Below, in pieces: positions 40,056 through 52,044 of a stretch of DNA of 64,000 bases (its first letter is position 1; every line of letters begins with the position of its first letter). This DNA is from Tritrichomonas musculus. Lineage: Eukaryota > Parabasalia > Tritrichomonadida > Tritrichomonadidae. The notes beneath the pieces are model-generated. The model was not told the origin of the DNA. It was given only the letters and a program-made list of their open reading frames with translations, and searched no databases. Location: positions 1,939,001-2,003,000 of the forward strand of contig JAPFFF010000020.1 in assembly GCA_039105265.1 (NCBI GenBank). Direction: 5' to 3'. The position numbers were made by a program, and so were the translations under genes.

Positions 40056-41171
40056 TCAATGATTTGACTTCATTGATATTTTGGATAGAAGGTCAACAAT
40101 TTCGTGATGTTTTCTTTCTCTTGCATAGTCAATAGCAGCTTTGTGAATATTTTATTTCAAAATTCCATAAATCATTCAATTTTTCAATTGAATGAAAAAA
40201 GTTAGATTTGAATTTTATGAATGTTTTTGATTTAAAATGTCTTGAATGTTGATATCAATGCCTTCTTGGCTTATTAATAGTTCAACAATTTCTTTATGGC
40301 CTTTATATGCAGCATAAATCAACGCCGTACAATTAAATGTTCGAGTTAAATTCCATAAATAATTCAATTTTTCAATTTCATTAAAAAAGTTAGATTTGAA
40401 CTTTATGAATGTTTTTGATCTAAAATATCTTGAATATTGATATCAATGCCTTCTTGGCTTATTAATAGTTCAACAATTTCTTTATGGCCATTATATGCAG
40501 CAATATTCAATGCCGTAATATTAAATGTTCGAGTTAAATTCCATAAATAATTCAATTTTTCAATTGAATGAAAAAAGTTAGATTTGAATTTTATGAATGT
40601 TTTTGATTTAAAATGTCTTGAATGTTGATATCAATGCCTTCTTGGCTTATTAATAATTCAACAATTTCTTTATTGCCATATCTTGCAGCATAAATCAACG
40701 CCTTAAAATTAAATGTTCGAGTTAAATTCCATAAATAATTCAATTTTTCAATCCTATGAAAAAAGTTAGATTTGAACTTTATGAATGTTTTTGATCTAAA
40801 ATATCTTGAATATTGATATCAATGCCTTCTTGGCTTATTAATAGTTCAACAATTTCTTTATGGCCATTATTTGCAGCAATATTCAATGCCGTATTATTAA
40901 ATGTTCGAGTTAAATTCCATAAATAATTCAATTTTTCAACAAAATGAAAAAAGTTAGATTTGAATATCATGAATGTTTTTGATTTAAAATGTTTTGAATG
41001 TTGATATCAATGCCTTCTTGGCTTAGTAATAGTTCAACAATTTCTTTATGGCCTTTGTTTGCAGCGATATTCAATGCCGTCTCATTAAATGTTCGAGTTA
41101 AATTCCATAAATAATTCAATTTTTCAATCCTATGAAAAAAGTTAGATTTGAATTTTATGAATGTTTTTGAT
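40056..41171 (-). repeat. Ankyrin-repeat array B (188-bp units)
   Basis: Five units spaced exactly 188 bp apart (GATATC landmarks 40251, 40439, 40627, 40815, 41003), then a terminal repeat ending AIDYARERKHHEIVDLLSKI and a stop at 40056. Unit structure is as in array A: ankyrin repeat, stop, conserved spacer in the frame of the next repeat. No shortened unit here. Together with 41172-42350 it forms locus B. Confidence 0.8.
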
Positions 41172-42350
41172 TTAAAACGCTATTTGAATGATTAATATTT
41201 TAATTTTAGCATTTATGTCAATGGTCCCTTCTGTCAAATAAAGTTTCACAAGTGTGTAATAATCAAATTCACATAAATAAAAAAACATGTTTTTGTATTT
41301 CATGTTTGCTGGGAAAAAACAATAATTGTGAGATTCAACTGCACATCGATAAAGATTGTCATAATAGTTGTTTTCAATGTTATTTTGTAGATCTTCTTCT
41401 ATAATTAAATTATCAATGATGTAGTTCGAAATTTCGTTGTGATGACATTTGATCGATTCTTCAAAAATTCTTTCATATTTATTTTCTGGAGGTGAAACAT
41501 GATTGTCTTCAAGATATCTGATCAGTTCTGCATTGCAACTGTGAATCGCATAAATCCACATCGATGATGTCAGTTCAACTCCTCTCTTTTCCATGTATTT
41601 GATGATGTCATTCGAGCCATAAAATGATGCATATTCAATCAGACTGATTTTATATGCACCTGTCAAAAGTTTGTTTGTTTCAAAAATTGATTTTTTAATG
41701 TCAATTTTAAGTGACAAATTTCTTTGTTCTGTGAATGTGATAAATTCTTTGATTTCGTTGTTTCGAATCAGTTCACACAGAGAATCATCATTCAGTCCTT
41801 CTCGTCGTTTTTCATAGAAATCGTCTTTAACTGCTTTACTCATTCGTTCGATGAATTTATCACCTTTTAATGATTCATTCTTGCAGCCGTATTTTTCAAT
41901 GTTTTCTTTTGTGAGAAACGGTTTGATTTCTGGTTGAAAATATTCACAATAGTTTCTCCAGGCATATTCATCACTCGTAATTATTGAAAAAATGCATTCA
42001 TCAATCATCATCATTTTTTCTTCAAGAAGAAATAGAAGGATTCGCTTGCTATCTTCGAAAATGTTGAAAATTTCTGAATTCGAAAAATATTTTTGGATTT
42101 CTTGTTTGAATTGTCTCAAAACTCGTTCAAATTTACAAATAAAATTCCGAACGCGCTGATGATTGTTCACAATGTTGTTTATTAAATATAATAATTCTTT
42201 GAATTCATGTTGATTATTAATTATTTGCTGACTTGTGACAAGATTAACAAAATTTTCAAATTTATCATCTGCATCCGATTCATCTTCAAGAAATTCAAGA
42301 AGAGCAACCTGAATACTTTTCTTTTTTTCAATAAATTCTTCAATATTCAT
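41172..42350 (-). CDS. DUF3447-type ankyrin protein, chimeric (locus B)
   Basis: 392 aa. Residues 1 to about 101 equal locus A; from about residue 103 on it equals locus C, residue for residue. The switch lies in KRILLFLLEEKMM, between the locus-C base at 42044 and the locus-A base at 42049. It is the junction gene of the 8.48-kb duplication. DUF3447 is intact (SLIEYASFYGSNDIIKYM, SSMWIYAIHSCNAELIRYL). The frame ends at LIIQIAF, where the 188-bp ankyrin units start in another frame. The promoter is a copy of locus A. Confidence 0.8.
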   Translation of the reverse strand: MNIEEFIEKKKSIQVALLEFLEDESDADDKFENFVNLVTSQQIINNQHEFKELLYLINNIVNNHQRVRNFICKFERVLRQFKQEIQKYFSNSEIFNIFEDSKRILLFLLEEKMMMIDECIFSIITSDEYAWRNYCEYFQPEIKPFLTKENIEKYGCKNESLKGDKFIERMSKAVKDDFYEKRREGLNDDSLCELIRNNEIKEFITFTEQRNLSLKIDIKKSIFETNKLLTGAYKISLIEYASFYGSNDIIKYMEKRGVELTSSMWIYAIHSCNAELIRYLEDNHVSPPENKYERIFEESIKCHHNEISNYIIDNLIIEEDLQNNIENNYYDNLYRCAVESHNYCFFPANMKYKNMFFYLCEFDYYTLVKLYLTEGTIDINAKIKILIIQIAF

Positions 42351-42366
42351 TTTTTTACAAATAATA

Positions 42367-42384
42367 TGAAATGTGATATGAAAT
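42367..42384 (-). promoter_or_regulatory. Shared 18-bp upstream motif (locus B)
   Basis: Same 18-mer, 16 nt before the ATG at 42350; duplicated with unit 2. Confidence 0.6.
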
Positions 42385-42616
42385 ATAGATACTTTTAAAG
42401 ACGTTTAACAACAAACTGAAACAATTTTTTCAACATGATAAATCAATTTTACATTAAATAAAATATAAATCAGGATCGATCCTCTCCGGTAGCGGTTATT
42501 TTCCAGGTAAAATATCGATATTATCAGCTCTAACCGCCGGTAACGGTATTTATCGATAAAAAACCGAAGTATCGATACAAAAGTGGAAAATTTTTATCGA
42601 ATGTCAGGTTTTTTGA

Positions 42617-43575
42617 GAACATAGGAAACTCTCATAATCTTTTGAAATTAATATATAATAAAGTATATCATATTATAAGAATATTTTAATAGAAAACGTT
42701 TCCCTAATTTTGCGTATATACTGAGATATGATCAAAGAAAGTTGCCAAAATTGAGAGGAATTTCTATTCAAATGTAGTATAATTTTGTAATTGATTTTTC
42801 TCGAAAATTTGGCGGACGATTTTTCTAAAAATTTAATATAATATATAATGCAATGTATACTACTATTTAAGATAAATGTAATATACCGGTCATTCGTTGG
42901 CTCTGTTCTGGAATAGTTTTTTCCAAAAAAAATCGTAAAATCGGCTAAAAATAGTGTAAATCGCTTTATCTCGGGATATATACTTATAATGCGCAATTTT
43001 TTGCTTAATCGTGTTTTTAACATCATAATAAGACAAATAACCAATTTTTGGGTAAAAATATTGAATTTTGGCCGATATTGTTAGTAACGAGTTTTTTTGT
43101 ATTTTTATCTTAATATAAAAAATCTCATTCTTCACGGATAGGAGTTTTTGGTTATTACTCTATATACAATAAGCATACAATCCTATAATTTTATAATCAT
43201 ATACAATACAGTAATGCAATTATTGTTATACTGATTATGTAGGTACACCTATTTTTTTTTTCTGACATTTAATGCAAAAATACAAAAATCAAATTTTTGA
43301 AATATATTTTATTAATAACTCGATGCAAAGCGAAGATAATAAAAATATAGCAATTGATATATATTAAGATGCTTGCAATATATATTCTTATAATACCATA
43401 AATTTTGAAACATTTTTACATTTACGTCTGGAGACTCGTTATGAAAATCACATCTTTTTGAAAGACTCTCCGCCGCGATTTCGCTTAAAATCTGAAATCA
43501 TCAATAACTATCTATGGTGAGTATATATTATTAATTTCGAAGCATATCGACATATCTCGAGAGTTTCCTATGTTC
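42617..43575. mobile_element. 959-bp element with 17-bp inverted ends, second copy
   Basis: Duplicate of 34141-35099, carried by the tandem duplication. It includes the two base differences seen between the units. Confidence 0.5.
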
Positions 43576-43732
43576 TGTTTTTTGTCGGTATTTTTTTAAC
43601 AAAAAATGTATCCGATTCATTTTAATTTCTTTGACAAATGGCCAAAATGATTAAAGAAATTTATAAGGTTCTAATGAATATTGTTAATTCTCTTTAATTA
43701 CATATTTTACAACAAAGAAATCATCATAATAA

Positions 43733-43947
43733 TTGAATAATCAATGTTTTCTAAAATATCGTAAATTTTATCATCTTCATGTCAATTTCTATTTGTAGAT
43801 AAATATAACATTCCAGAACTATTGAATTAACTATAAATATGAGAAAGCACATAAAATATATAAATTTTATTGTTTTTAATGATAATATTTATATCGAAAA
43901 TTTGGATTGTTTAAAATATATTATTTTAGAAAACATTGATTATTCAA
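43733..43947. repeat. 215-bp foldback, second copy
   Basis: Duplicate of 35257-35471. Confidence 0.65.
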
Positions 43948-44045
43948 ATATACAACAAAAATGAAATTTATATCGTATCGATAAACAACGCTGATATAAA
44001 TATACAACAAAAATGAAATATACTTTAATATGATATTTTAATTTA

Positions 44046-45262
44046 TCGGGTGGTGAAAAAGTTCGTGCGATTTGTAATACTCGCTGAATATCAAATGAAA
44101 TTATTAATTTATTATATATAAATAAACTATATTAAGTATATAATATGTTAGTAAATTTTAAAGATTCAGTATCAATTAGAACCTTACCATATTATTGTTT
44201 CAAAATAAATGCCCTTAATTTTTTTACAAAATATCTTTCAAAACTGATTTTATTATCAATTTTTGATGTAATAATTCAATGAATTCAAAATATTTTTTCA
44301 TTATTTTATCATAAATATCTATAATATTATTTGCTAAATTTATGTTGATATAAGTTATATTCGAGCTACCTTGGTGATGGTAAATAAAATAATCTTTTAA
44401 TGATATAGGTAAAAAAGCAATATTCAAGAAAAATAATTAATATAACTAGATATTTAAAAGAAATATTCGATTTATTTTTATATCATAATATTTATTTGTG
44501 TTTATAAAGCAATTATAATTTTATCATTTGCATAAATAACCAAAAGAAGAAACAAAAAAATATATTTAAATTCTATATAAAAAATTGTGAGAAAATTAAT
44601 TTTTGATAAAATAAAACTAATACAATTTTTTTGAGTAGAATGATATTCATATGAAATTATTTTGATAATTATTTAAATATAGTTGTGCAATATTATATTA
44701 AATATTGATTCAATTTTTTCCAGCGTTTAAAATGATGGTTCATAGAGTTTTTATTATATATGCTATTTAATAGCAACCATAAATCAATGCACGAATAATA
44801 AATCCTCCAAAATAATAAATAAATAATATATATATAATAACATAAAAATAATTATATTAAATCTAATTTATTTCACCAATTCAATTTAGATTTTTGGCAA
44901 ATTTTTTTCACTTCACTATTGTTTGGTTTTTAAAAAAAATAAAATTTAATATATGTAAAATTATATAATCGAAACATTTGATATATAGTTATAAGTAGCA
45001 TATGCCATAGTCTATTAATCATATGAGAATATTATATATATGCGAAGTTATCTTATTATTTTGCAAACTTTCATTTTTGAAAAAATAAATTTGGCCTATG
45101 TTTTTTAAATTCAAAATATTTCTGTGTGTGCTTGATAAAGAACCAATATTTTCAAATAAAAAATTGAAGAACATAAATTAGTATTTTAATTACCTATGAA
45201 TTATAAAAATGGTCTATAATTGAAAGAGTTATTTAAAACGCACGAACTTTTTCACCACCCGA
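44046..45262. mobile_element. Tc1/mariner-type element, second copy
   Basis: Duplicate of 35570-36786 with the same TA flanks. It arose by tandem duplication of the region, not by transposition, since the flanking DNA is also the same. Confidence 0.8.
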
Positions 45263-45425
45263 TAAAAATATTTTTTAAAAGAAATTTAGATATTTCTATT
45301 TTTTATTTTGACTTTTTCTTCTCAGTTATTTTAATAATATCATGGCCACTACTGTGTGCAAAACTAAGATATGACATATAAAGACCTTTGACATTGAATG
45401 TACGAAAACATGCTCCAAAAGATTT

Positions 45426-45586
45426 TTTTTTTTCAATCAAATGAAAATAGTTAGATTTGAATAATATGAATGTCTTTGATTTAAAATGTCTTGAATGTTG
45501 ATATCAATGCCTTCTTGTCTTATAAATAGTTCAACAATTTCTTTATGGCCTTCTAAGGCAGCCCAAATCAACACTGCATTATTATA
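45426..45586 (-). pseudogene. Orphan ankyrin unit, second copy
   Basis: Duplicate of 36950-37110. Confidence 0.65.
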
Positions 45587-46411
45587 TATTGGAATAAAAT
45601 AGATTTGAATATCAAGAATGTTATTACATTCAAATATTTTGACAGTTAATATTAATTTTTTTTGTTGGAAAAAAGTATTTGAATTATTTCTAGATTTTCA
45701 TCTTATGCTGCTTTCAAGAATTCTTGGCTACACATACTGTTTATAAGAAGATGATATTGAATTTGGCTCATAATATATATGTATTCAGATACACATTATT
45801 TTTAAAATTTCAATTGAAATTATCTTTTCAATCAGAACAAGAATTTTTTTTAATATCTTTAATATGATCCAATCATAATCTTCATATAAATTGATTTTAT
45901 CTAACTTTCAGGTATTAATTGAAACATATTTAAGGTAAAATTTTCAAAATAAAGTTCCTTTTGACCAATTTCATGAGAATGACAAACAAATTGATGAATA
46001 ATGAAAATCATGGTTTTATTTTGTCAAATTCATGAACTTGGAAAGGAAAATCTGTTAAAAACAAAAAATATCAATAATTCTTTTTTTATTTATTTATTTA
46101 TTTAGTGAAATAAATAATAATGATTATTGAATTAAACAGCTTTTGTCATTTGTTGATGATTGGTTATTCTTGAATTGTTTATGATGATGATGATTGTGGT
46201 ACAAATTGAAACCACCGCTTTAGTAAGTGATATACAATCTGCAAACATATATTCATTAACTTTATCGACATTAAATGTGAAAGAAAATGTTTCAAGAAAT
46301 ATGCAAGACATGAAATATTTATTTCCGATTTTTCTAACTGTATCTGTAATTGCATCTATATCATCTTCATCAACAACTATATTTTCTGTTTATTCAGTAA
46401 CTTTAGCATGA
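45587..46411. other. Spacer, second copy
   Basis: Duplicate of 37111-37935; nothing supported. Confidence 0.4.
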
Positions 46412-47118
46412 TTAGTTGATAATGTAATCTTTTTGAATTTTTTTTTCTGGTTCAAATGATCTTTCTGAACTTTCAATTAAATCAACATAATCTAAGAATT
46501 CATCTTTATCAACTCCATCAATGATGAATTCTTCATTGTTTTTCAAAATATCGACAATTTCATCAAATGTAGGTCTTTCTTCTGGATTACCTGACCAGCA
46601 CTTTGTATTGAGTTCTTTATAACAATTTGCAATAGGATATTTGAATTCAGGACGATAATTTTGAATGATTACTTTTGTGTAAAGCATTGGAATATCTAAA
46701 TTTTTGAATGGTTCTTCAAGTGTCATTATTTCATAGACAATTAATGAAAAGGCATAAACATTACATGGTTTCATATATTCATAAACAATCCAACTCTTTG
46801 GTGCTATTCAAATTGGAGTGCCTTTTAAATTGGCTGTTGATTGCAAACTCAAACTTTCATCATTTTTTGGCCTCTCAAAAAGTTTTCAAAATCTGCAATC
46901 TTAGGAAATAATTAATCATCTTCCAGAATGTTTTCTGGCTATAAATCTCCGTGAATTATATTGGATGAATGATGGTATGACATGGGTGAGGCAATGCCTA
47001 ATATATTAATAAGTTTCTTCGTTTTATTCCATTGTGGTGATGATAAAGATTGGTGTTCAAATTTAATAATAGAGGATAATGAACCATTGGAGGCATATTC
47101 AATAACAATTTTGAATAC
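46412..47118 (-). pseudogene. TKL-type kinase pseudogene, second copy
   Basis: Duplicate of 37936-38642 with the same stops and frameshift, so the gene died before the tandem duplication. Confidence 0.8.
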
Positions 47119-47155
47119 TTTGTTCGATTCTGCTTCTTCTAAAGTCGTCAGTTGC

Positions 47156-47416
47156 ATGTCTGGCGTAATATTCTTGATCGCCAAGTCAGATCTCAAATAC
47201 ATCGCACACGTGTTCAAAACTGTTTGCGACATGTTTGATCAGTCTTCCAGAGAAGCTTTAGGACAGATGTCCCAGGCAACAATCTCAATAATAAATGAGA
47301 ACAATAAGCCAAATAAAAAAGTCAAAGAACACTTCGAATTGTTATCAAATTCAATTAAGAAGTATTCAATTGAACTTGGTCTCATATCTGCATTTGCACC
47401 TCTTTTTTCTTTTTGA
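47156..47416 (+). other. Possible unknown gene fragment, second copy
   Basis: Duplicate of 38680-38940. Confidence 0.3.
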
Positions 47417-48530
47417 GTATTTAATTTTATATTGTTGAATAAAATTTTTTAAACTCTCCATCCATTTATGTAACTTTTTACTTTTTTTAACATTTATTTT
47501 TATTTTTATTTTTATTTTTTTTTTTTTTTTTATGCATTTCTTACTAAAAAATTAAATTCCATAAAAGTCTGTTCGTCAGGGTTTTTTACAATGTATAGTT
47601 AACATTACTATTTCATATTATGTACAAATATTCTTTGAATTATAAATAATAAATGTATATTATTTATTGTTGAAAATCTTTTTAATTAACTTTTAAAAAA
47701 TTAATTCAAAAAATAGTTTGCGTTTATATTTTTTTGTATTTTTAAAATGTATTGAAAAAAATTTAATGTATTTCAGAATGTGATTCTATTTCATTTATCA
47801 AAATAAAATAATATTAAGCTTAGTTTAAGAAGATAATATTGACATATATTTTGAAAATAATTATTTGGGTTTGAACTATAAAATGATGAATAAACTTCAA
47901 ACCATACATACATTCATCTCTTTTGATTAAAAAGTATTATAAAAAAACCTAATATTGGATTTTACTGAATTAATTTCTATATTTTAATATATATGCATCT
48001 ATACTATTTGAATATATGTATTTATTAAATATTTATTCCAATTATCAGTTTAAATTGTTTGATTGAATCTTATATGTGCAAAATTTGAACTTTTTCAGTA
48101 TTCAAAAATTTTTGGAATAATGATAAAATAGTTGAAACTAATTCATAAATCATATTTATATTTATTTATTAATATATATAATAATATACAATTTAAACTT
48201 TTTATATATAATGTTTTTATGAATATAGAATGATTTTTAACTATTGAAAATATAGATTTTAATAAGACAATTGAAAATTTGATATGCTTTAAAAAATTCA
48301 ATTAGAAAAATATATGTGAAGGACCTATTTGAATATTTTTTTAAGTTATTGATTACTATAAAAATTATCTATTATAATATATAGATATAATAAACAAATA
48401 TTTAATATTCATTAAAATAATGATTGACGAACAAACTTTTTGACCACCCTGTACTTTTTCAGAAAGAAATGCATAAAAAAAAAAAAAAATATTGTTAAAA
48501 AAAGTTTATTAATGAATTAAATTATTTCAT
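47417..48530. other. AT-rich spacer, second copy
   Basis: Duplicate of 38941-40055. The T run is 17 here instead of 18, which sets the 1-nt length difference between the two units. Confidence 0.5.
47515..48489. mobile_element. Inverted-repeat element, mariner-like ends, second copy
   Basis: Duplicate of 39039-40014. Confidence 0.55.
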
Positions 48531-49646
48531 TCAATGATTTGACTTCATTGATATTTTGGATAGAAGGTCAACAATTTCGTGATGTTTTCTTTCTCTTGCA
48601 TAGTCAATAGCAGCTTTGTGAATATTTTATTTCAAAATTCCATAAATCATTCAATTTTTCAATTGAATGAAAAAAGTTAGATTTGAATTTTATGAATGTT
48701 TTTGATTTAAAATGTCTTGAATGTTGATATCAATGCCTTCTTGGCTTATTAATAGTTCAACAATTTCTTTATGGCCTTTATATGCAGCATAAATCAACGC
48801 CGTACAATTAAATGTTCGAGTTAAATTCCATAAATAATTCAATTTTTCAATTTCATTAAAAAAGTTAGATTTGAACTTTATGAATGTTTTTGATCTAAAA
48901 TATCTTGAATATTGATATCAATGCCTTCTTGGCTTATTAATAGTTCAACAATTTCTTTATGGCCATTATATGCAGCAATATTCAATGCCGTAATATTAAA
49001 TGTTCGAGTTAAATTCCATAAATAATTCAATTTTTCAATTGAATGAAAAAAGTTAGATTTGAATTTTATGAATGTTTTTGATTTAAAATGTCTTGAATGT
49101 TGATATCAATGCCTTCTTGGCTTATTAATAATTCAACAATTTCTTTATTGCCATATCTTGCAGCATAAATCAACGCCTTAAAATTAAATGTTCGAGTTAA
49201 ATTCCATAAATAATTCAATTTTTCAATCCTATGAAAAAAGTTAGATTTGAACTTTATGAATGTTTTTGATCTAAAATATCTTGAATATTGATATCAATGC
49301 CTTCTTGGCTTATTAATAGTTCAACAATTTCTTTATGGCCATTATTTGCAGCAATATTCAATGCCGTATTATTAAATGTTCGAGTTAAATTCCATAAATA
49401 ATTCAATTTTTCAACAAAATGAAAAAAGTTAGATTTGAATATCATGAATGTTTTTGATTTAAAATGTTTTGAATGTTGATATCAATGCCTTCTTGGCTTA
49501 GTAATAGTTCAACAATTTCTTTATGGCCTTTGTTTGCAGCGATATTCAATGCCGTCTCATTAAATGTTCGAGTTAAATTCCATAAATAATTCAATTTTTC
49601 AATCCTATGAAAAAAGTTAGATTTGAATTTTATGAATGTTTTTGAT
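48531..49646 (-). repeat. Ankyrin-repeat array C (188-bp units)
   Basis: Duplicate of array B, with the same five 188-bp units and terminal repeat, ending at a stop at 48531. Belongs to locus C. Confidence 0.8.
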
Positions 49647-50825
49647 TTAAAACGCTATTTGAATGATTAATATTTTAATTTTAGCATTTATGTCAATGGT
49701 CCCTTCTGTCAAATAAAGTTTCACAAGTGTGTAATAATCAAATTCACATAAATAAAAAAACATGTTTTTGTATTTCATGTTTGCTGGGAAAAAACAATAA
49801 TTGTGAGATTCAACTGCACATCGATAAAGATTGTCATAATAGTTGTTTTCAATGTTATTTTGTAGATCTTCTTCTATAATTAAATTATCAATGATGTAGT
49901 TCGAAATTTCGTTGTGATGACATTTGATCGATTCTTCAAAAATTCTTTCATATTTATTTTCTGGAGGTGAAACATGATTGTCTTCAAGATATCTGATCAG
50001 TTCTGCATTGCAACTGTGAATCGCATAAATCCACATCGATGATGTCAGTTCAACTCCTCTCTTTTCCATGTATTTGATGATGTCATTCGAGCCATAAAAT
50101 GATGCATATTCAATCAGACTGATTTTATATGCACCTGTCAAAAGTTTGTTTGTTTCAAAAATTGATTTTTTAATGTCAATTTTAAGTGACAAATTTCTTT
50201 GTTCTGTGAATGTGATAAATTCTTTGATTTCGTTGTTTCGAATCAGTTCACACAGAGAATCATCATTCAGTCCTTCTCGTCGTTTTTCATAGAAATCGTC
50301 TTTAACTGCTTTACTCATTCGTTCGATGAATTTATCACCTTTTAATGATTCATTCTTGCAGCCGTATTTTTCAATGTTTTCTTTTGTGAGAAACGGTTTG
50401 ATTTCTGGTTGAAAATATTCACAATAGTTTCTCCAGGCATATTCATCACTCGTAATTATTGAAAAAATGCATTCATCAATCATCATCATTTTTTCTTCAA
50501 GAAGAAATAGAAGGATTCGCTTGTTATATTTGAAAATGTTGAATATTTCTGAATTTGAAAAATATTTTTGGAGATCTTGCTTGAAATGTCTCAAAATTCG
50601 CTCAAGTTTGGAAATAAAATTCGGAACACGTTGATGATTATTCAAAATGCTGACTATTAATTGTAATAATGCCTTGAATTCATATTTATCATTAATTATT
50701 TGTTGAGTCGAGACAAGATTAATGAAATTTTCATATTTGTCTTCACCATCTGATTCGTCTTCAAGGAATTCCAGAAGAGAATTTTGAACACTTTTCATTT
50801 TTTCAACAAATGCTTCTGAACTCAT
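49647..50825 (-). CDS. DUF3447-type ankyrin protein (locus C)
   Basis: 392 aa. The N-terminal 100 residues differ clearly from loci A/B (MSSEAFVEKMKSVQNSLLEF against MNIEEFIEKKKSIQVALLEF) while the remainder equals locus B. It is therefore the undisturbed parent of the 3' part of locus B. DUF3447 is intact. The upstream 18-bp motif is kept although the rest of the leader differs from A/B. Confidence 0.78.
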   Translation of the reverse strand: MSSEAFVEKMKSVQNSLLEFLEDESDGEDKYENFINLVSTQQIINDKYEFKALLQLIVSILNNHQRVPNFISKLERILRHFKQDLQKYFSNSEIFNIFKYNKRILLFLLEEKMMMIDECIFSIITSDEYAWRNYCEYFQPEIKPFLTKENIEKYGCKNESLKGDKFIERMSKAVKDDFYEKRREGLNDDSLCELIRNNEIKEFITFTEQRNLSLKIDIKKSIFETNKLLTGAYKISLIEYASFYGSNDIIKYMEKRGVELTSSMWIYAIHSCNAELIRYLEDNHVSPPENKYERIFEESIKCHHNEISNYIIDNLIIEEDLQNNIENNYYDNLYRCAVESHNYCFFPANMKYKNMFFYLCEFDYYTLVKLYLTEGTIDINAKIKILIIQIAF

Positions 50826-50853
50826 TTTTGCAAAATAAAAATTTGAAAAATTA

Positions 50854-50871
50854 ATGAAATGTGATATGAAA
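50854..50871 (-). promoter_or_regulatory. Shared 18-bp upstream motif (locus C)
   Basis: Minus-strand TTTCATATCACATTTCAT, 28 nt before the ATG at 50825. The surrounding leader differs from loci A/B, so the match is not just copied DNA. Confidence 0.6.
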
Positions 50872-51310
50872 TAAATCTAGTTTTTATATATTTGAAAAAA
50901 TATTCTGTAAACAATTCATTTATTTAGAATTTTATATATTTATATATTTACATTTCTCCATTACAAGAATAGTATTAAATATTTTTTTTGATATAAAATA
51001 TTAAATCGTCGCAGTAAATGAATATCTTCATCGCTGACGATAATGTCTGCATTATTGATGGAGCCTGGAAGAATGTAAATGGACAAAATAAATTTATGTT
51101 TTTATCATCTAATAGTCATATAAGACGCATCCGACGATTACTATAGCGTTTGCATACCGTCAATTTATTTTACGTGTCAAATGATACTGAAGAAACTATC
51201 AGTTAAGCCGATGGCTCTCGACAATCAAGATGAAAAATATCAGAGTGACTTTTGACCCGAACAAAAATGCCTCAGTTAAGCAATCGTTTTTTTTTTACTG
51301 TTCAGAATGA
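50872..51310. other. Spacer with GC-richer unknown segment
   Basis: 51000-51290 is clearly less AT-rich than its surroundings. From about 51018 it reads MNIFIADDNVCIIDGAWKNV and on to a stop near 51145. Not recognised; probably debris of a gene absent from the rest of the window. Confidence 0.35.
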
Positions 51311-51658
51311 CTTTTGATCATCGATGATCCGCAAATGAGTGATAAAGTTTCCAGCCAAAACTCATTACGTGCTGTAAGATCAAATCAGCCAATAGAAGCA
51401 AAAACAATAGGGGAGAAGTGCAAAGCACTCGTGGAGGAGAAAGAAGAGAAGAGAAACAGAATAAGCATATATATACTAGAAAGAAGCAAGAACAGAAAAA
51501 ACAGAGAAAACAAGATATCAATAGCATTCAATGGTAAGGTTCAGCTGTACAATATAAAAGACATCAGAAGTGTTCTATTCTCTTGCATTATTATATTCAC
51601 CGAAACACTAAATAGAAAAGAAGAAAGTATACCGAAAGATGCATTAAATGAGTTATAA
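51311..51658 (+). other. Unidentified open frame in GC-richer debris
   Basis: About 114 codons, Lys/Glu/Arg-rich in the middle (EEKEEKRNRISIYILERS) and followed by KISIAFNGKVQLYNIKDI. It begins without a good ATG in context. Base composition fits 51000-51290, so both may be pieces of one dead gene. No family recognised. Confidence 0.35.
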
Positions 51659-51792
51659 GATTATGGTCGTTCAACCGACTTAATATCATACGTTACCAAT
51701 GTCTTGGAGGCAGCAAGAACGTTGCTATTGCACGATTAATCACAGACTGAGAAAAGGTGAAAGAACAATAAAATCATAAAAATTATAACTTT

Positions 51793-52044
51793 TTGAAGAA
51801 AACGATGGTAACACTTAATAAAAAAAAAAAGGTTGACGTTTATTCATTTGGAATCATCCCATTCTTCATTGTAACAGGCAGTTATCCAAAGTTCAGCATG
51901 AAAAACGTTGTTAAAGACTCGTTCCAAATCTCCCAGATTCAAAATTATTGTTTTCTGTCAGCAGAGCTAAAAAATCGTCCATTATTCAGTGAAATCTTTG
52001 AAATCATGAAAATAAACAGTTTCGACATTTTCAGCAAATCATGA
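51793..52044 (+). pseudogene. Kinase C-lobe fragment
   Basis: Reads KKVDVYSFGIIPFFIVTGSY, then PKFSMKNVVKDSFQISQ and, later, ELKNRPLFSEIFEIMK: the DVYSFG helix F and the RP-x-F-x-E-I end of a TKL-type kinase domain. The N-lobe and catalytic loop are absent and the middle is shortened. Confidence 0.65.

Larger units (their letters stand above)
33573..42048. repeat. 8.48-kb tandem duplication, unit 1
   Basis: Direct repeat of 42049-50523. Offset is 8476 bp up to about 39056 and 8475 after it; the 1-nt change is a T run (18 against 17). I saw only two base differences besides (near 34874 and 34888). Both ends lie at the same place inside DUF3447 genes, in a block shared by all three genes, as expected for unequal crossing-over between paralogs. 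Confidence 0.92.
42385..44045. other. Spacer, second copy
   Basis: Copy of 33909-35569, with the CGGTAACGG cluster near 42484-42581. No gene supported. Confidence 0.5.
42049..50523. repeat. 8.48-kb tandem duplication, unit 2
   Basis: Near-exact copy of 33573-42048 (8475 bp). It contains second copies of every element listed there. Confidence 0.92.

Noticed and set aside
40056-41171. CRISPR-like regular repeat spacing
   Set aside because: The 188-bp period comes from ankyrin coding repeats in a eukaryote; units and spacers are both conserved, with no unique spacers.
40056-41171. Programmed -1 frameshift at the CAAAAAC tract in each unit
   Set aside because: Shift to the -1 frame would join units, but some units read CAACAAC without a slippery run and still have the same frame relation, and five or more shifts in a row would give little product. 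Left only as a possibility in the finding.
40056-42350. GT-AG introns between ankyrin units
   Set aside because: The ~89-nt spacer has no GT at a usable 5' site and no AG at its 3' end. It has CTAAC plus a T run resembling a branch point, but that alone does not support a spliceosomal intron.
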